DNA of 64,000 nucleotides from Synechococcus sp. CBW1004 (GCF_015840715.1 NZ_CP060397.1:2252686-2316685); one strand, 5' to 3'. Positions 39,149 to 49,043 are shown, counted from the stretch's first letter. Numbers and translations are program-made. The notes: generated by a model from the letters alone, not told the origin.

Positions 39149-39249
39149 CCCTTCATCCTGAAGCGCCGGGGGCCTCTGGAGCGCACGCATCCGCGTGAGG
39201 CCTGTCCATGGTGCGCGTCTCACCCGCTCATGGGAGGGCCGGCCCTGCC

Positions 39250-39282
39250 AAAACAAGAGCCCCCAGGAACAGGCCTGGGGGC
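39250..39282 (-). terminator. ftsH terminator
   Basis: A 9-bp stem (GCCCCCAGG/CCTGGGGGC) followed on the minus strand by TCTTGTTTT, about 50 bases after the ftsH stop. Confidence 0.85.
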
Positions 39283-39331
39283 TTTGCCATCAAAGGCGGG
39301 GCGGTGGTGCCGGCGCCGACTCGGCTCCGCT

Positions 39332-41176
39332 TCAGACGTAGCTGGCGACGCGCACGTCGCGCTGGATCAGCAGCTCCTGCAGCTCCTCGGCGTCGACGGT
39401 CTCGCGCTCCACGAGCATCTCGGCCAGCTCATCGAGCACGGGGCGGTTGCCGGTGAGCACCTCGGTGGCGCGGCGGTAGGCCTCGGCCACCAGCTGGCTC
39501 ACCTCCTCGTCGATGGCGGCGGCGGTGTCCTCGGAGAAGTCGCGCTCAGCGGCGATGTCGCGGCCGAGGAACATGCCGCCCTGACTGCGGCCGAGGGCCA
39601 CCGGGCCGAGCTTGTCGCTCATGCCGAAGCGGGTGACCATCTGGCGGGCGACGCGGGCCACCTGCTGCAGGTCGTTGGAGGCGCCGGTGGTCACCTCGTC
39701 CTCGCCGTAGACGATCTCCTCGGCGACGCGGCCGCCGAGGGCGACGGCCATCTGGTTCTGGAGATAGGCGCGCGAGTAGAGACCCGACTCCATCCGCTCC
39801 TCGGAGGGGGTGAAGAAGGTGAGGCCACCGGCGTTGCCGCGCGGAATGATCGAGATCTTCTGCACCGGGTCGTAGTCGGGCATCAGGGCGCCGACGAGGG
39901 CGTGACCGGCCTCGTGGTAAGCCACCAGGCGCTTGCGGCGCTCGCTCATGACGCGGTCCTTCTTCTCGGGGCCGGCCATGACGCGCTCGATCGCGTCGTT
40001 GACCTCATCCATCGAGATCTCGCTGAGCTGGCGCCGGGCAGCGAGGATCGCGGCCTCGTTGAGCAGGTTGGCCAGGTCGGCGCCGGTGTAGCCGGGGGTG
40101 CGGCGCGCCACCTTGTCGAGGTCGACGTCCTTGGCGAGGGTCTTGCCGCGGGCATGCACGCCCAGGATCTGGAGGCGGCCGGCGTAGTCGGGGCGGTCGA
40201 CGACCACCTGGCGATCGAAACGGCCCGGGCGCATCAGGGCCGCGTCGAGCACGTCGGGGCGGTTGGTGGCGGCCACGATGATGATGCCGCTGTTGCCCTC
40301 GAAGCCGTCCATCTCCGTGAGGAGTTGGTTGAGGGTCTGCTCCCGCTCGTCGTTGCCGCCGCCGAGGCCGGCGCCGCGCTGGCGGCCGACCGCGTCGATC
40401 TCATCGATGAACACGATGCAGGGGGCGTTCTTCTTGGCCTGCTCGAACAGGTCGCGCACGCGGCTGGCGCCGACACCGACGAACATCTCGACGAACTCCG
40501 AGCCGGAGATCGAGAAGAAGGGCACGCCCGCCTCACCGGCGACGGCCTTGGCGAGCAGGGTCTTGCCGGTGCCGGGAGGGCCCACCAGCAGCACGCCCTT
40601 GGGAATCTTGGCGCCGACGGCGGTGAAGCGATCGGGGTTCTTGAGGAAGTCGACGACCTCGGTGAGCTCGAGCTTGGCGCCCTCGATGCCCGCCACATCG
40701 CCGAAGGTGACCTGGGTCTGGGGCTCCATCTGCACCCGCGCCTTGCTCTTGCCGAAGTTCATGGCGGGGTTGCCGCCGCCGCCCTGGGCGCGGCGCAGCA
40801 GGAAGAAGAGGCCACCGAGCAGCAGCAGCGGGAAGATCAGCGAACCGACGGCCTGCTGCCAGGCGGCCGGCTCACGGCTGGGCTGAACGGCGATGTCGAC
40901 GTTGTGCTCGGTGAGGATCTTGAGCAGGTCGCGGTCGGGGGCGAGGTTGACCAGGGCGCGCTGGCCATCGTTCTCGACCACCTGAGCGGTGCCGCGATCG
41001 GGCGAGATCAGCACGCGGGAGATCTCATTGCCCTGAACGGCCTCGATGAAGTCGCTGTAGCGCAGGGTGCGCGGCGCGTTGGCCGGGGCGGGACGATCGA
41101 GGAAGGCGGTGCCGACAGCCAGGAAGACGATCACCAGCAGGACATAGAGCCCTGCGTTGCGCCAGCGTTTCTTCAC
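39332..41176 (-). CDS. ftsH: membrane AAA protease FtsH (FtsH3-like)
   Basis: A 614-residue thylakoid/cell-membrane protease. Two N-terminal helices (about 8-26 and 112-130) enclose a lumenal domain. The AAA module has [13 protein letters not shown] (Walker A), [12 protein letters not shown] (Walker B) and the arginine-finger region RPGRFDRQV; the zinc site is HEAGH. FtsH complexes remove photodamaged D1 and other membrane proteins, a link to psbA and psbO in this window. From memory its sequence is nearest Synechocystis FtsH3. Start at ATG 41176. Confidence 0.96.
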   Translation of the reverse strand: MKKRWRNAGLYVLLVIVFLAVGTAFLDRPAPANAPRTLRYSDFIEAVQGNEISRVLISPDRGTAQVVENDGQRALVNLAPDRDLLKILTEHNVDIAVQPSREPAAWQQAVGSLIFPLLLLGGLFFLLRRAQGGGGNPAMNFGKSKARVQMEPQTQVTFGDVAGIEGAKLELTEVVDFLKNPDRFTAVGAKIPKGVLLVGPPGTGKTLLAKAVAGEAGVPFFSISGSEFVEMFVGVGASRVRDLFEQAKKNAPCIVFIDEIDAVGRQRGAGLGGGNDEREQTLNQLLTEMDGFEGNSGIIIVAATNRPDVLDAALMRPGRFDRQVVVDRPDYAGRLQILGVHARGKTLAKDVDLDKVARRTPGYTGADLANLLNEAAILAARRQLSEISMDEVNDAIERVMAGPEKKDRVMSERRKRLVAYHEAGHALVGALMPDYDPVQKISIIPRGNAGGLTFFTPSEERMESGLYSRAYLQNQMAVALGGRVAEEIVYGEDEVTTGASNDLQQVARVARQMVTRFGMSDKLGPVALGRSQGGMFLGRDIAAERDFSEDTAAAIDEEVSQLVAEAYRRATEVLTGNRPVLDELAEMLVERETVDAEELQELLIQRDVRVASYV

Positions 41177-41202
41177 GGGGCGGTCTCCGGGGTGAGAAGG
41201 AA

Positions 41203-41218
41203 GTTACGTAACGTTAAC
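41203..41218. promoter_or_regulatory. palindrome upstream of ftsH
   Basis: GTTACGTAAC is a perfect 10-bp palindrome, followed directly by GTTAAC, 27 bases upstream of the ftsH ATG. It could be an operator; no regulator is assigned. Confidence 0.35.
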
Positions 41219-41269
41219 CGAGCTGCAGGGCAGGGCGGCGCACCGGCCGCTGCCCCGGGCTCCTGAGTC

Positions 41270-42445
41270 TCAGGCGGCGGACCGCAGCACCTCGACGACG
41301 CTGCGGAAGGCGAACCATTCGGGGATCTCCTCGCCGCCGCGCAGCATCTGGCGGAACTGGGTGCCGCTCAGCTTGCGCACATGCAGGCCGCGGGCCTCGG
41401 CGTGCTCGGCGGTCACGTAGCCCTCCTCCTCGGTGTAGACGAGGTTGAGTGAGGGCACCGTCTCCATGCCGAGTTCGGGGGCGTTGTCACGGGCGAAGTC
41501 CTGGGCCTCGTAGGGGCCGTAGAAGTCGTCGCCGGTGAGGCTCGATTTGCAGCCGGCCATGTCGCGGCCGATGATGAAGTGCGTGCAGCCGTAGTTCTTG
41601 CGGATGATCATGTGCTGCAGCGCTTCGCGCGGGCCGGCCATGTGCATCGAGTAGGGCAGGTAGGCCCAGCGGATGCGCGGGTTGTTCACCTCGGCGGCCA
41701 GGCGCTCGTAGGTCTGGAAGCGCACCTCGCCGGCGATGTCGTCGTCCTGGGTGGGGCCGCAGGTGGGATGCACCAGCACCACGGCTCCCTTGCTGACGTT
41801 GGTGGCGTCGAGGGCGCGGGTGAACAGCTCGTAGTGGGCCCGGTGGATGGGGTTCCGGCACTGGAAGGCCACCACGTCCTCGCGGGCCGGCAGGGTGGAA
41901 CGCACCTCGGCCGGGGTGCGGCAGGGGAAGACGCGGCGGGGCAGCTCGAGGCCCTGCACCCGGCCCCCGAGATAGATGCGGCCGCGCTCGGTGGCGATCA
42001 TGCGCACGGCCGGGTGCTCGAGTGAGGTGGTGCCGTAGCAGCCCTTGGCCTCCTTCACCTTGTCGGGTTCCCAGCGGCTCTCGACGGTGAACACCGCCAG
42101 CTCCTGGCCGCGGTAGGTGAGCAGCAGGCGGTCGCCGATGGCGATGGTGGCGTCGTCGGTGTCGAACACGATCGGGAGGCCGAACAGCAGGCCGCTGCTG
42201 GTGCGATGGCCGCTCACCACCGATTCGTAGTCCTCCTGATGCATGAAGCCGCGCAGGGGCGAGAAGCCGCCCACCACGAGGAGCTCCACGTCACAGGCGT
42301 TGCGGTCGGAGCATTCGACGCGCCGGTCGATGCCGCTGCGGACGGCGTCGCGCTCCGCGTCCGGCACCATCAGATCCACCAGCACACCGCCGTGGGGAGC
42401 GATCAGACCCGTGGCGGCGGTGGGACTGGCTTCGGCGAGGGACAT
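41270..42445 (-). CDS. sat: ATP sulfurylase (sulfate adenylyltransferase)
   Basis: A 391-residue enzyme making APS from sulfate and ATP, the first step of sulfate assimilation. It shows QCRNPIHRAHYEL (HxxH), LVHPTCGPTQDDD, the GRDMAGCK-type motif IIGRDMAGCKSS, and no C-terminal APS-kinase domain. Start ATG 42445. It lies between ftsH and psbO, all on the minus strand; I recall this order from related Synechococcus genomes. Confidence 0.95.
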   Translation of the reverse strand: MSLAEASPTAATGLIAPHGGVLVDLMVPDAERDAVRSGIDRRVECSDRNACDVELLVVGGFSPLRGFMHQEDYESVVSGHRTSSGLLFGLPIVFDTDDATIAIGDRLLLTYRGQELAVFTVESRWEPDKVKEAKGCYGTTSLEHPAVRMIATERGRIYLGGRVQGLELPRRVFPCRTPAEVRSTLPAREDVVAFQCRNPIHRAHYELFTRALDATNVSKGAVVLVHPTCGPTQDDDIAGEVRFQTYERLAAEVNNPRIRWAYLPYSMHMAGPREALQHMIIRKNYGCTHFIIGRDMAGCKSSLTGDDFYGPYEAQDFARDNAPELGMETVPSLNLVYTEEEGYVTAEHAEARGLHVRKLSGTQFRQMLRGGEEIPEWFAFRSVVEVLRSAA

Positions 42446-42675
42446 CGGAAGACGCGGCAGCGAGCAGTCGGGGGATTCTCCCAGACCGGACCACCCGGAA
42501 GGGGGGCTGACACCGCCGGGGTAGGGGCCGCCGCCGGCTTCGGGACGCCTGGTGCGGGCAGGCTCCGCTGAGGGGAGCTCCCTTGAGGACCGGGGATGTG
42601 CCGGCCCTGGCCGCCCTGCTCACCGGGGATGGCCGGGCTCGGGCAGCCCACTGGAGCGCTCGCGGCTGCGCCATC
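42446..42675. other. intergenic region upstream of sat
   Basis: About 230 bases without a supported gene between the psbO terminator and sat; should contain the sat promoter. Confidence 0.4.
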
Positions 42676-42698
42676 AAAAAGGGGGCCTTGCGGCCCCC
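42676..42698 (-). terminator. psbO terminator
   Basis: A 7-bp stem (GGGGGCC/GGCCCCC) with a 4-base loop, followed on the minus strand by five T, 41 bases after the psbO stop. Confidence 0.88.
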
Positions 42699-42738
42699 GG
42701 AGGATCTGCCGTTCTGGCGGCAGCCGTGGTGGGAAGGA

Positions 42739-43560
42739 TCAGGCCTGGTCGAGGCGGCCGTAGAGCTCACCGGTGATCTTCACGTCGAGGGGATCCTTGG
42801 AACCCATGTCGGTGTCGGAGGGCTGAATGGCGGTGAACACGCCGGCGAACTCACCGGTGGAGCTGTCCACCTTGGTGATCGACAGCTCCATGGTGCCGGT
42901 GCCGTCGACATAGCGCTTGATGTTCTCGCGCTCGATGCCCTCGCTGTCAGCGCCGAGGCCCACCAGGCCCTGGGCGTACTCGACCCCGGTGGTCAGGCCG
43001 CGGGCCTTGGGATCGAGGAAGTTGGAGGTGCGGTAGCTGGGAACGCGGTAGGAGCCGCTGAAGTCGGTGCTGGTGGAGAGGGCGGCGCCATCCGCGGTGG
43101 CGTTCAGCTGCTTGCTGGAGAACACGAAGGGCACCTCCTCACCTCCGGGGAGCAGCACGGTGACGAGCTGGAAGTCGAGACCACCCTGCTCCTGGAAGGT
43201 GATGCCGTCGCCCTGAACATTCAGATCGCCGTAGACCTGGTCAAGAGCGGTGGTGTAGCGGGTGAGGATCTTGCCGGCCACGAACTGCGCTTCCTGGCGC
43301 TTGTTGGCAGGTTCACCCTTCACGAACACCTCGGAGGGGTGGAGGCACAGCTCCCGAAGCTGATACTTGCCGCCGGTGTTGAGGGCGATGGAGCCGCGGG
43401 CCGAATCCGGCAGGGTGGGGCAGTTGTTCGCCAGGCCGGTGTTGTGGATGTCGTCGTAGGTGAGGTTGCCCCGATCGACAGCCTTGGCCCCGCCGCTGCA
43501 TGCGGTCACCAGGGTGAGACACAGGGCCAGCACCAGGGCCAGCAGGGGACGAAAACGCAT
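42739..43560 (-). CDS. psbO: photosystem II manganese-stabilising protein
   Basis: A 273-residue lumenal protein that protects the Mn4CaO5 cluster. The leader (RFRPLLALVLALCLTLVTAC) has a lipobox-like end (VTAC), so lipidation is possible. The mature part starts near LTYDDIHNTGLAN and carries the disulfide cysteines in NNCPTL and LRELCLHP. The C-terminal GEFAGVFTAIQPSDTDMGSK region is typical. ATG 43560 is chosen; the open frame upstream is not psbO-like. Diverges from the gene at 43673. Confidence 0.96.
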   Translation of the reverse strand: MRFRPLLALVLALCLTLVTACSGGAKAVDRGNLTYDDIHNTGLANNCPTLPDSARGSIALNTGGKYQLRELCLHPSEVFVKGEPANKRQEAQFVAGKILTRYTTALDQVYGDLNVQGDGITFQEQGGLDFQLVTVLLPGGEEVPFVFSSKQLNATADGAALSTSTDFSGSYRVPSYRTSNFLDPKARGLTTGVEYAQGLVGLGADSEGIERENIKRYVDGTGTMELSITKVDSSTGEFAGVFTAIQPSDTDMGSKDPLDVKITGELYGRLDQA

Positions 43561-43672
43561 GGGGAGAAGCCGCAGGGACGGAACGGGAACTGGGCTGGCC
43601 GGGATCCTACCGGTGGCAAACCGCCAGCCCAGAGTGCTTGCAGCCCCTCTCAACATCCTGTATGAGAGTGCG

Positions 43673-44098
43673 ATGAGCCAGAGCACTCCCCCCGCCATCC
43701 CGTCCGGTCCGGCCGGCGCTGAAGCGTCTCAGAGCACCTCTGAGCAGGTTGCCGCGCAGCCGCTGCCCGCAATCGCCCAGCCGCTGTCTCAGCTGGAGGA
43801 GGCGGCCCTGGAGCTGGAGGGTCAGCCGGAGGCTCTGCTGGCGCTGCTCCGCAGCCTCGAGAAGCTGCACCGCTCGATTCAGGACGGCCCGTTCCGCTCC
43901 AGCCTGCCGGCGGATCGCAATGACCTGTTCCGGCTGCTGTCGGAAATGGAGCGCAGCGGCGGCTGGCCCTACATCCCGCGGCTGCAGCTGCGCACCTTCC
44001 TCGATCTGCTCAGCCAGGGAGCCGGTGCCGAAGCCCTGGCCGAGCTCGAGGAGGGCCAGCAGGGTGGGCATGGAGCCGCCCCCCGGCTGGCGGCCTGA
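43673..44098 (+). CDS. conserved hypothetical cyanobacterial protein
   Basis: A 141-residue soluble protein from ATG 43673. The first ~35 residues are low-complexity Ser/Pro/Gln; the rest is helical with LRSLEKLHRSIQDGPFRSSLPADRNDLFRLLSEMER and a hydrophobic end. No domain recognised, but this composition and the position opposite psbO suggest a real gene. An upstream in-frame ATG at 43460 would overlap psbO and is rejected. Confidence 0.65.
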   Translation: MSQSTPPAIPSGPAGAEASQSTSEQVAAQPLPAIAQPLSQLEEAALELEGQPEALLALLRSLEKLHRSIQDGPFRSSLPADRNDLFRLLSEMERSGGWPYIPRLQLRTFLDLLSQGAGAEALAELEEGQQGGHGAAPRLAA

Positions 44099-44247
44099 GC
44101 CACCACCGGATCCACGGCCCCATTCGCTGATTGAAATGGCCGGCTTCATTGCCCCCACGCCTCTCCTTTGGAGGTCGGTGGGTTCGCCGCAGTCAGTGCC
44201 CGCCTGAGGGCTCGCCTGCGGCAGCAGCCCGCAGGCCTACATGGATG

Positions 44248-44517
44248 TCAGTCCTCGTCGAAGGGCTCCTGATCCACCAGATGCACGTAGGGGGCGGCGA
44301 GATCGGGGCGGTGAATCGCCAGGGCCCGCAGCAGGTGCCAGTCGTCGAGACCGGCGAAGGGGGTGGGGTAGTCGTCCTCCTCGAGGCGGCGGGCGAGCTC
44401 CGCGGCCTTGGCCTCATCGAAGCTGGCCAGCAGCTCCGGGGAGATGGCGGTGGCGCGCCCGTTGTCAGTGGTGCGGCCGTCGGCCGTGGCGCCACCGTTG
44501 GAGGAAGGGGAACCCAT
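44248..44517 (-). CDS. DUF2555 protein
   Basis: An 89-residue protein whose last ~65 residues match the cyanobacterial DUF2555 family (ELARRLEEDDYPTPFAGLDDW, then HLLRALAIHRPDL and an acidic end). Function unknown; cytosolic. ATG 44517 (MGSPSSNGG) is chosen over an upstream start at 44583, which would run into the tRNA. Lies convergent to the hypothetical gene at 43673. Confidence 0.8.
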   Translation of the reverse strand: MGSPSSNGGATADGRTTDNGRATAISPELLASFDEAKAAELARRLEEDDYPTPFAGLDDWHLLRALAIHRPDLAAPYVHLVDQEPFDED

Positions 44518-44586
44518 GGGTCGGTTGCAGGAGCCGCCACCGGCTGAGCCGGAGGGAGGGGGAGGGAGCAATAATGCACCCACCAG

Positions 44587-44659
44587 GGGGAATTAGCTCA
44601 GCTGGTAGAGCGCTGCGATCGCACCGCAGAGGTCAGGGGTTCGAGTCCCCTATTCTCCA
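44587..44659 (+). tRNA. tRNA-Ala (anticodon CGC)
   Basis: A 73-base cloverleaf: acceptor GGGGAAT/ATTCTCC, D arm GCTC...GAGC, anticodon arm CTGCG-ATCGCAC-CGCAG with anticodon CGC at 44620-44622, variable AGGTC, T arm AGGGG-TTCGAGT-CCCCT, discriminator A. CCA is not encoded. It reads GCG, a frequent codon in this GC-rich genome. Confidence 0.95.
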
Positions 44660-44770
44660 TTTCCGCCTACGCCAGCTGGGGTTCCGTCTCTCTGCCGGCC
44701 CCGATCTGCCTCCGCAGGCAGGTGCGCCTCCGGCCGCCCTGCGATTGTCCATGTGCTGTGTTGTGATCCG

Positions 44771-44944
44771 ATGAAGCCCGCGATCTCCTGGAGCGATGAG
44801 GCCGAGCAGCTGCTGCGGGAGGTGCCGTTCTTCGTGCGGCCTGCGGTGCGGCGTCGCATTGAATCCCTGGCGCTCGAGGCCGGCGAGGCTGTCGTGGATG
44901 CCGACTTCTACCGCCGGGCGCGCGACAGCTTCGGCCGCAAGTAG
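44771..44944 (+). CDS. PCP_red domain small protein
   Basis: A 57-residue protein starting MKPAISWSDEAEQLLREVP, with FVRPAVRRRIESLALEAGE: the short PCP_red domain otherwise found at the C-terminus of the light-independent protochlorophyllide reductase subunit ChlB. Free-standing versions are common in cyanobacteria. It may bind a subunit or cofactor in chlorophyll synthesis; not proven. An in-frame ATG at 44753 is possible but less likely. Confidence 0.8.
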   Translation: MKPAISWSDEAEQLLREVPFFVRPAVRRRIESLALEAGEAVVDADFYRRARDSFGRK

Positions 44945-45007
44945 GGGGGGCGGTGGCACGCGATGATGTAAAAGGGTGATCTGAACCGTCAGTTCCGTCC
45001 CTGATCG

Positions 45008-45205
45008 ATGTCGCAATCCAAACGAGAGCAGGTGGTGAGTCACCTGCGCTACATCCGTCAGGAGTTGCGCGAGATGCATCAGGGAGTCATGGAAGACGGT
45101 CTGCTGCCCGAGGCGGGTGAGGTGCGTGGCGTGATGGCCCAGATGGAGGCCCTGCTGGAGCTGCTGGAGGGCAAGGGCAGCCGCAAGAAGGATGGCGATC
45201 TCTGA
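45008..45205 (+). CDS. small helical protein of unknown function
   Basis: A 65-residue charged protein (MSQSKREQVVSHLRYIRQEL...), predicted as two helices with a Lys-rich end. No cysteines or membrane segment. It sits 63 bases after the PCP_red gene in the same direction. Family not recognised, though its good start context and codon use argue that it is real. Confidence 0.6.
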   Translation: MSQSKREQVVSHLRYIRQELREMHQGVMEDGLLPEAGEVRGVMAQMEALLELLEGKGSRKKDGDL

Positions 45206-45345
45206 GGCGTGAGCACCTGGGCAACCGGGATCGGTTCCCCTTCTCCTGAGTCTCAGGGCGAGGCCGTCAAGGGGTTCCCAGGACGATCCAGATGGCGGCC
45301 CGGCGCACTTGCGGCAACCTGCAGCCGTTGGTTCCCTTGTGTCGT

Positions 45346-45475
45346 CCCCATCACCCGGCCCCGGCCCCTGGCCAGGGCTTTTTTATTGGCATCCCCTATC
45401 TGTGGCGTCCAACCACTGCCAAGACGCCAGAGATGGTGTAAACAAGAAGTGCAGGGCGCGGGCCGGGTGATGGGG
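45346..45475. repeat. 130-bp element bounded by 16-bp perfect inverted repeats
   Basis: CCCCATCACCCGGCCC at 45346-45361 is exactly complementary to 45460-45475. Inside are a self-complementary GC stem followed by six T (45366-45384) and a 12-bp stem with one mismatch (45398-45409 against 45423-45434). The whole could fold into a long branched hairpin; it may be a small mobile element, a structured RNA or both. Confidence 0.6.
45364..45384 (+). terminator. terminator-like hairpin inside the inverted-repeat element
   Basis: CCCTGGCCAGGG followed by CTTTTTT. It may end the transcript from the small gene at 45008. Confidence 0.55.
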
Positions 45476-45666
45476 ATCACCGCCTGGGCGTCCTGGCCAT
45501 CGGTTGGTCCGCCTTCCGATTGTGCCAGGTTCCGGGATGATGGCCGCCCTGCACCCCACCCTCGCGATGGTGTCGCTTTCAGGCTGGTCGATCGGGAGCC
45601 TGTCTCAGGCGCCCTCGTGCGTTGTGCGGCTCCCCGGCTGAGCCTCTGTCTGCATCCGACGGTTCG

Positions 45667-46014
45667 GTGACGCCCTCCCCCCGCTACCAGCAGACCCGCT
45701 TTCAGCGCCGCATCGCCGCCGCCGGTGCAGGGCTGGAGCGCTGGGCCACCAACCCCTGGCGCCGGGCTTCGCTGCTGCTGATCGTGCTGCTGGGCGGCTT
45801 CGTCATCGGCGGCGGCCTGGGCACGATCACCGGCGCCCTCAGTGAGATCGATCAGATCTCGGCGATGGTGTGCGTGCTGCTGCTGGAGGTGGCGGTGCGG
45901 CTGAGGCGGCAGCTGCTGCAGCGCCCCGGGGATCGCCTCGGTCTGCAGCTGCTCGACATGACCCGGATGGGCGTGCTCTACGGCCTGGTCGTCGACGCCT
46001 TCAAGCTGCTCTGA
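45667..46014 (+). CDS. Ycf20/DUF565 membrane protein
   Basis: A 115-residue protein with two to three hydrophobic segments, matching Ycf20 (DUF565): RFQRRIAAAGAGLERWATNPWRR, SLLLIVLLGGFVIGGGLGTITGA, and DMTRMGVLYGLVVDAFKLL at the end. In algae Ycf20-type proteins have been linked to energy dissipation in photosystem II; role here unproven. GTG 45667 (VTPSPRYQQTRF) is the best start; the longer frame from 45622 has no similarity. Confidence 0.83.
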   Translation: MTPSPRYQQTRFQRRIAAAGAGLERWATNPWRRASLLLIVLLGGFVIGGGLGTITGALSEIDQISAMVCVLLLEVAVRLRRQLLQRPGDRLGLQLLDMTRMGVLYGLVVDAFKLL

Positions 46015-46021
46015 GGTTCCC

Positions 46022-47059
46022 TCAGGCGAGCTGGCCCCCATCGCCGCCGTCGCGGGTGGCCATCAGATAGAGGAGGGCCATACGCACGGGCACGCCATTG
46101 CGCACCTGTTCGTCCACGAGGCTGCGCTGCGGATCATCGAGCAGGCGGCCGGCCAGCTCGACGCCGCGGTTCACCGGACCGGGATGGAGCACCGGCACCG
46201 GCCTGCCGCAGAGGGCGAGCCGTTCGTGGCTGAGCCCGTAGAGGCGGTGGTAGGTGTCGAGGCTGGTGAGCAGGTGCTGCTGCATGCGCTCCTTCTGCAG
46301 GCGCAGCGTCATCACGGCGTCAGCGCCGGGCAGGGCGTCCTCGAGGCGGCGGCAGAGGTGCAGCTGGCCCCGCTGGGGCACCGGATCACGCTGCAGACCG
46401 GGCGGCGGGGCGTCGAGGAAGGAGGCGAAGGCCTCCGGCAGCAGCGTCGGCGGGCCGCAGAACACCACATCGGCGCCGCAGGCGGTGAGTGCCCAGAGGT
46501 TGGAGCGGGCGACGCGCGAATGCAGGATGTCGCCGACGATGACGATGCGGCGGCCGCGCAGGGCCTCCGGCGTGGGAGCGTCGGGCTGGAAGTGGCGGGC
46601 CAGGGTGAACAGATCGAGCAGGCCCTGGCTGGGGTGGCTGTGTAGGCCGTCGCCGGCGTTGAGTACCGACACCGAGGTGCCCGCGGCCTCGAGGGCCAGG
46701 GCCAGGCCGCGGGGCACGCCGGCGCAGCGGTGACGCACCACGAGCAGGTCGGCACCCATCGCCACGTAGGTGAGGGCGGTGTCGAGCAGGCTCTCCCCCT
46801 TGCTGAGGGCGCTGGAGGCGGGCGAGAAGGTCTGCACATCGGCGGAGAGGCGACGGGCGGCCAGCTCGAAGCTGCTGCGGGTGCGGGTGCTCGGCTCGAA
46901 GAACAGGGTGGTCATCAGCCGTCCCTGCAGGGCCGGCAGCTTGCGGGCGCCGGAGACGGGCAGGGAGCGGAAGCGCTGGGCCAGCGCCAGCACGGTGGCG
47001 AAATCACCCTCGCTGAAGGCCGCCAGATCGATCACATGGCGGTGACTCCAGCTGCTCAA
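46022..47059 (-). CDS. pyrB: aspartate carbamoyltransferase catalytic chain
   Basis: A 345-residue enzyme that forms carbamoyl aspartate in pyrimidine synthesis. Carbamoyl-phosphate binding [12 protein letters not shown], the HPSQGLLDL motif, and the terminal [13 protein letters not shown] are all present. No regulatory chain is nearby. ATG 47059; it follows the DNA glycosylase gene by 26 bases on the same strand, so the two are probably one transcript, though functionally unrelated. Confidence 0.96.
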   Translation of the reverse strand: MSSWSHRHVIDLAAFSEGDFATVLALAQRFRSLPVSGARKLPALQGRLMTTLFFEPSTRTRSSFELAARRLSADVQTFSPASSALSKGESLLDTALTYVAMGADLLVVRHRCAGVPRGLALALEAAGTSVSVLNAGDGLHSHPSQGLLDLFTLARHFQPDAPTPEALRGRRIVIVGDILHSRVARSNLWALTACGADVVFCGPPTLLPEAFASFLDAPPPGLQRDPVPQRGQLHLCRRLEDALPGADAVMTLRLQKERMQQHLLTSLDTYHRLYGLSHERLALCGRPVPVLHPGPVNRGVELAGRLLDDPQRSLVDEQVRNGVPVRMALLYLMATRDGGDGGQLA

Positions 47060-47085
47060 GGGCCTGCGGCGGTGCTGTCGGCACG

Positions 47086-47739
47086 CTAAGCCTCACCCGG
47101 CGTCCAGGCCTCCTGGCGGCTGGGGGTGCGGTCGCCGGGGGCGCGGCGGCTGACGGAGCGGCTGGATCGCAGGTACCAGCGCCAGGGCAGCTCCTGCCCC
47201 TGGCTGATGCCGATGCGGCCGGTCTGCACCAGCGGCGGCTGCGGTGAAGACTCGAGCCGATGCTGCAGATCGGCATCGCGGGGCGCCAGCCAGAGCCCTT
47301 CTGAGGGATCTACCCCACGGGCGTCGTGGGAGCGGTCGATGCCGAAGCGGCGCGCCAGCAGGGCCGGGCCGGCCGCCACCCGCTCGGGCTCCCCGGGCAG
47401 GCAGGCGGCGCGCAGCAGCACGCCATTGGCCCAGTCGTCGCGGCCCGTCACCACATTGACGCAGTGGTGCATGCCATAGCTCACGTACACATAGAAGCGC
47501 CCGGGCGGGCCGAACAGGGTTTCATTGCTGGGCGAGCGGCGGCGATGGCCGTGGCAGGCGGGCTCGCTCTGGCAGTAGGCCTCCGTTTCCACGATCACCC
47601 CCCAGAGCAGGCAGCCATCCGCCAGGCGCCGCACCAGCCGGCAGCCGATCAGCTTCGGCGCGACGTCCTCGGCGGGGCGGGCGAAGAAGGAGGGGGGCAG
47701 GGGCTTGTGGATGGCGCTGTCGGTGGACGTCATCGACAC
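47086..47739 (-). CDS. DNA-3-methyladenine glycosylase (AAG/MPG family)
   Basis: A 217-residue repair enzyme excising alkylated purines. VIVETEAY with the catalytic Glu, the [16 protein letters not shown] core, and [23 protein letters not shown] are typical. The last ~25 residues are a basic Arg/Ser-rich tail. ATG 47739. Together with the alkyltransferase-like gene at 63394 it is one of two alkylation-damage genes in the window. Confidence 0.92.
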   Translation of the reverse strand: MSMTSTDSAIHKPLPPSFFARPAEDVAPKLIGCRLVRRLADGCLLWGVIVETEAYCQSEPACHGHRRRSPSNETLFGPPGRFYVYVSYGMHHCVNVVTGRDDWANGVLLRAACLPGEPERVAAGPALLARRFGIDRSHDARGVDPSEGLWLAPRDADLQHRLESSPQPPLVQTGRIGISQGQELPWRWYLRSSRSVSRRAPGDRTPSRQEAWTPGEA

Positions 47740-47800
47740 CAGGCTGGCAGCACCATCCGCCGGATGTTGCGGGCGACCTGACCGGTCGACGTCCGGCGGC

Positions 47801-48937
47801 TCAGGGACGCAGCTGCCTCAGCCAGGGCTCGATCGGCTCGCAGCGGATGCCATCGATCAGCAGCGGTTCCGGGGCGAAGGACAGCAGGAGGCATTCGGCC
47901 TCGGGATAGTCGTCTCCGAAGGCGCGCAGGCCCGCCAGATCGCGCCTGTCGATGCGGTGGCTGCGCTTCACCTTGATTGCCCAGAAGCGGTCGGGGCCGT
48001 AGATCACGAAATCCACCTCCAGCCCGGCGCGGGTGCGCCAGAAGCTGAGACTCTCCCCCCGCCGCCGCAGCTGGCAGAGGGCCCGCAGGTGCTGGGCGAC
48101 GAGCGTTTCCAGGGCCAGACCTTCGATCTCCTGCGGGGCGTCGAGAGGGCCACGTGGCCGCAGGGCGCGGTAGATGCCGGCATCGACATAGAAGAACTTC
48201 TGATGTTGCACCAGCTGCCGCTGGGCCCGGCGTTGAAAGACGGGCACCCGGAAGGAGAGCAGCAGATCTTCCAGGATCGTCAGATAGCTTTCAGCGCGCT
48301 TGCGGGGGATTTCGGCCTCGCGTGCGAGGGCGGCGAGGTTGAGCTGGCTGGCCTGGGAGAAGCTGATCACCTCCAGGAAGCGGCCGAAATCGCCGATCTG
48401 GCGCACCAGCGCCTCGGCCTGCACCTCTTCCTGCAGATAGAGCGAGGCGTAGGCGGCGAGGCTGGCCTGGGGATCCGCGGCCTGCCAGATCAGGGGCACC
48501 AGGCCGATCTGCAGAGCCCTGGTGAGGTCGAAGGCCGAACCAAGTTCGGCGGCCAGGAAGGGCGGCATGGACGCCGACACCAGGCGACCGCCGAGCAGGT
48601 TGGCGGCGCCATGGCGCAGTTTGCGGGCGCTGGAACCAGTGAGCACGAAGCGCAGCGAGGGGCGTTCCTCGATGAGCGAATGCACCACATCGAGCAGCTG
48701 GGGGGCCTTCTGGATTTCGTCGATCACCACGGTGTCGGCCGCGGGCATGGCGTCGAGTCGCTCCCGCAGCCGCTCGGGCCGGGCCTGCAGGGAGCGCAAC
48801 ACCTCTGGCGCCAGCAGGTCGAAGCGCAGGGCGCCTGGGAAGACCTGCCCCAGCCAGGTGGACTTGCCGGTGCCCCGCGGCCCGAACAGGAAGAAGCCCC
48901 CGGCCGGAGGCTGCAGAAATCGCCGCACCACCGCCAT
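47801..48937 (-). CDS. DUF4143-type AAA ATPase, copy 2
   Basis: A 378-residue ATPase of the same class as the gene at 17257: Walker [11 protein letters not shown], Walker [15 protein letters not shown], sensor [11 protein letters not shown], and the nuclease-like motif [16 protein letters not shown] with Lys in AIKVKRS. The two copies are distant, not a recent duplication. The start ATG lies inside a 7-bp inverted repeat (48934-48954). A broken copy of its promoter and first codons is found at 50606-50795. Confidence 0.87.
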   Translation of the reverse strand: MAVVRRFLQPPAGGFFLFGPRGTGKSTWLGQVFPGALRFDLLAPEVLRSLQARPERLRERLDAMPAADTVVIDEIQKAPQLLDVVHSLIEERPSLRFVLTGSSARKLRHGAANLLGGRLVSASMPPFLAAELGSAFDLTRALQIGLVPLIWQAADPQASLAAYASLYLQEEVQAEALVRQIGDFGRFLEVISFSQASQLNLAALAREAEIPRKRAESYLTILEDLLLSFRVPVFQRRAQRQLVQHQKFFYVDAGIYRALRPRGPLDAPQEIEGLALETLVAQHLRALCQLRRRGESLSFWRTRAGLEVDFVIYGPDRFWAIKVKRSHRIDRRDLAGLRAFGDDYPEAECLLLSFAPEPLLIDGIRCEPIEPWLRQLRP

Positions 48938-48954
48938 TTCCGCAGCCGAAATGG
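48934..48954. promoter_or_regulatory. inverted repeat over the DUF4143 start codon
   Basis: CCATTTC and GAAATGG with a 7-base spacer cover the start codon of the ATPase gene; the identical 21 bases recur at 50744-50764. It could be an operator or a translation-blocking hairpin. Confidence 0.45.
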
Positions 48955-49043
48955 AGTTTTCGGTGCCAGTTTAGGGGTGCTGCCGGCGCCTGACGGGAGC
49001 AGGCCTGATGACATCAGGCAGACAAGCTGACTAGGCTGAGCCC

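Larger units (their letters stand above)
45206..45666. other. 460-base non-coding region with nested inverted repeats
   Basis: No convincing gene, although a 153-codon open frame crosses it. It contains the 130-bp inverted-repeat element described separately. Confidence 0.5.

Noticed and set aside
38717-41266. 849-codon open frame antisense to ftsH and eda
   Set aside because: A composition shadow (Gly/Ala/Val/Glu/His) of well-supported genes on the minus strand.
45209-45670. Possible 153-residue protein in the inverted-repeat region
   Set aside because: Atypical composition, no start context, and it reads through hairpins and a terminator-like T-run.
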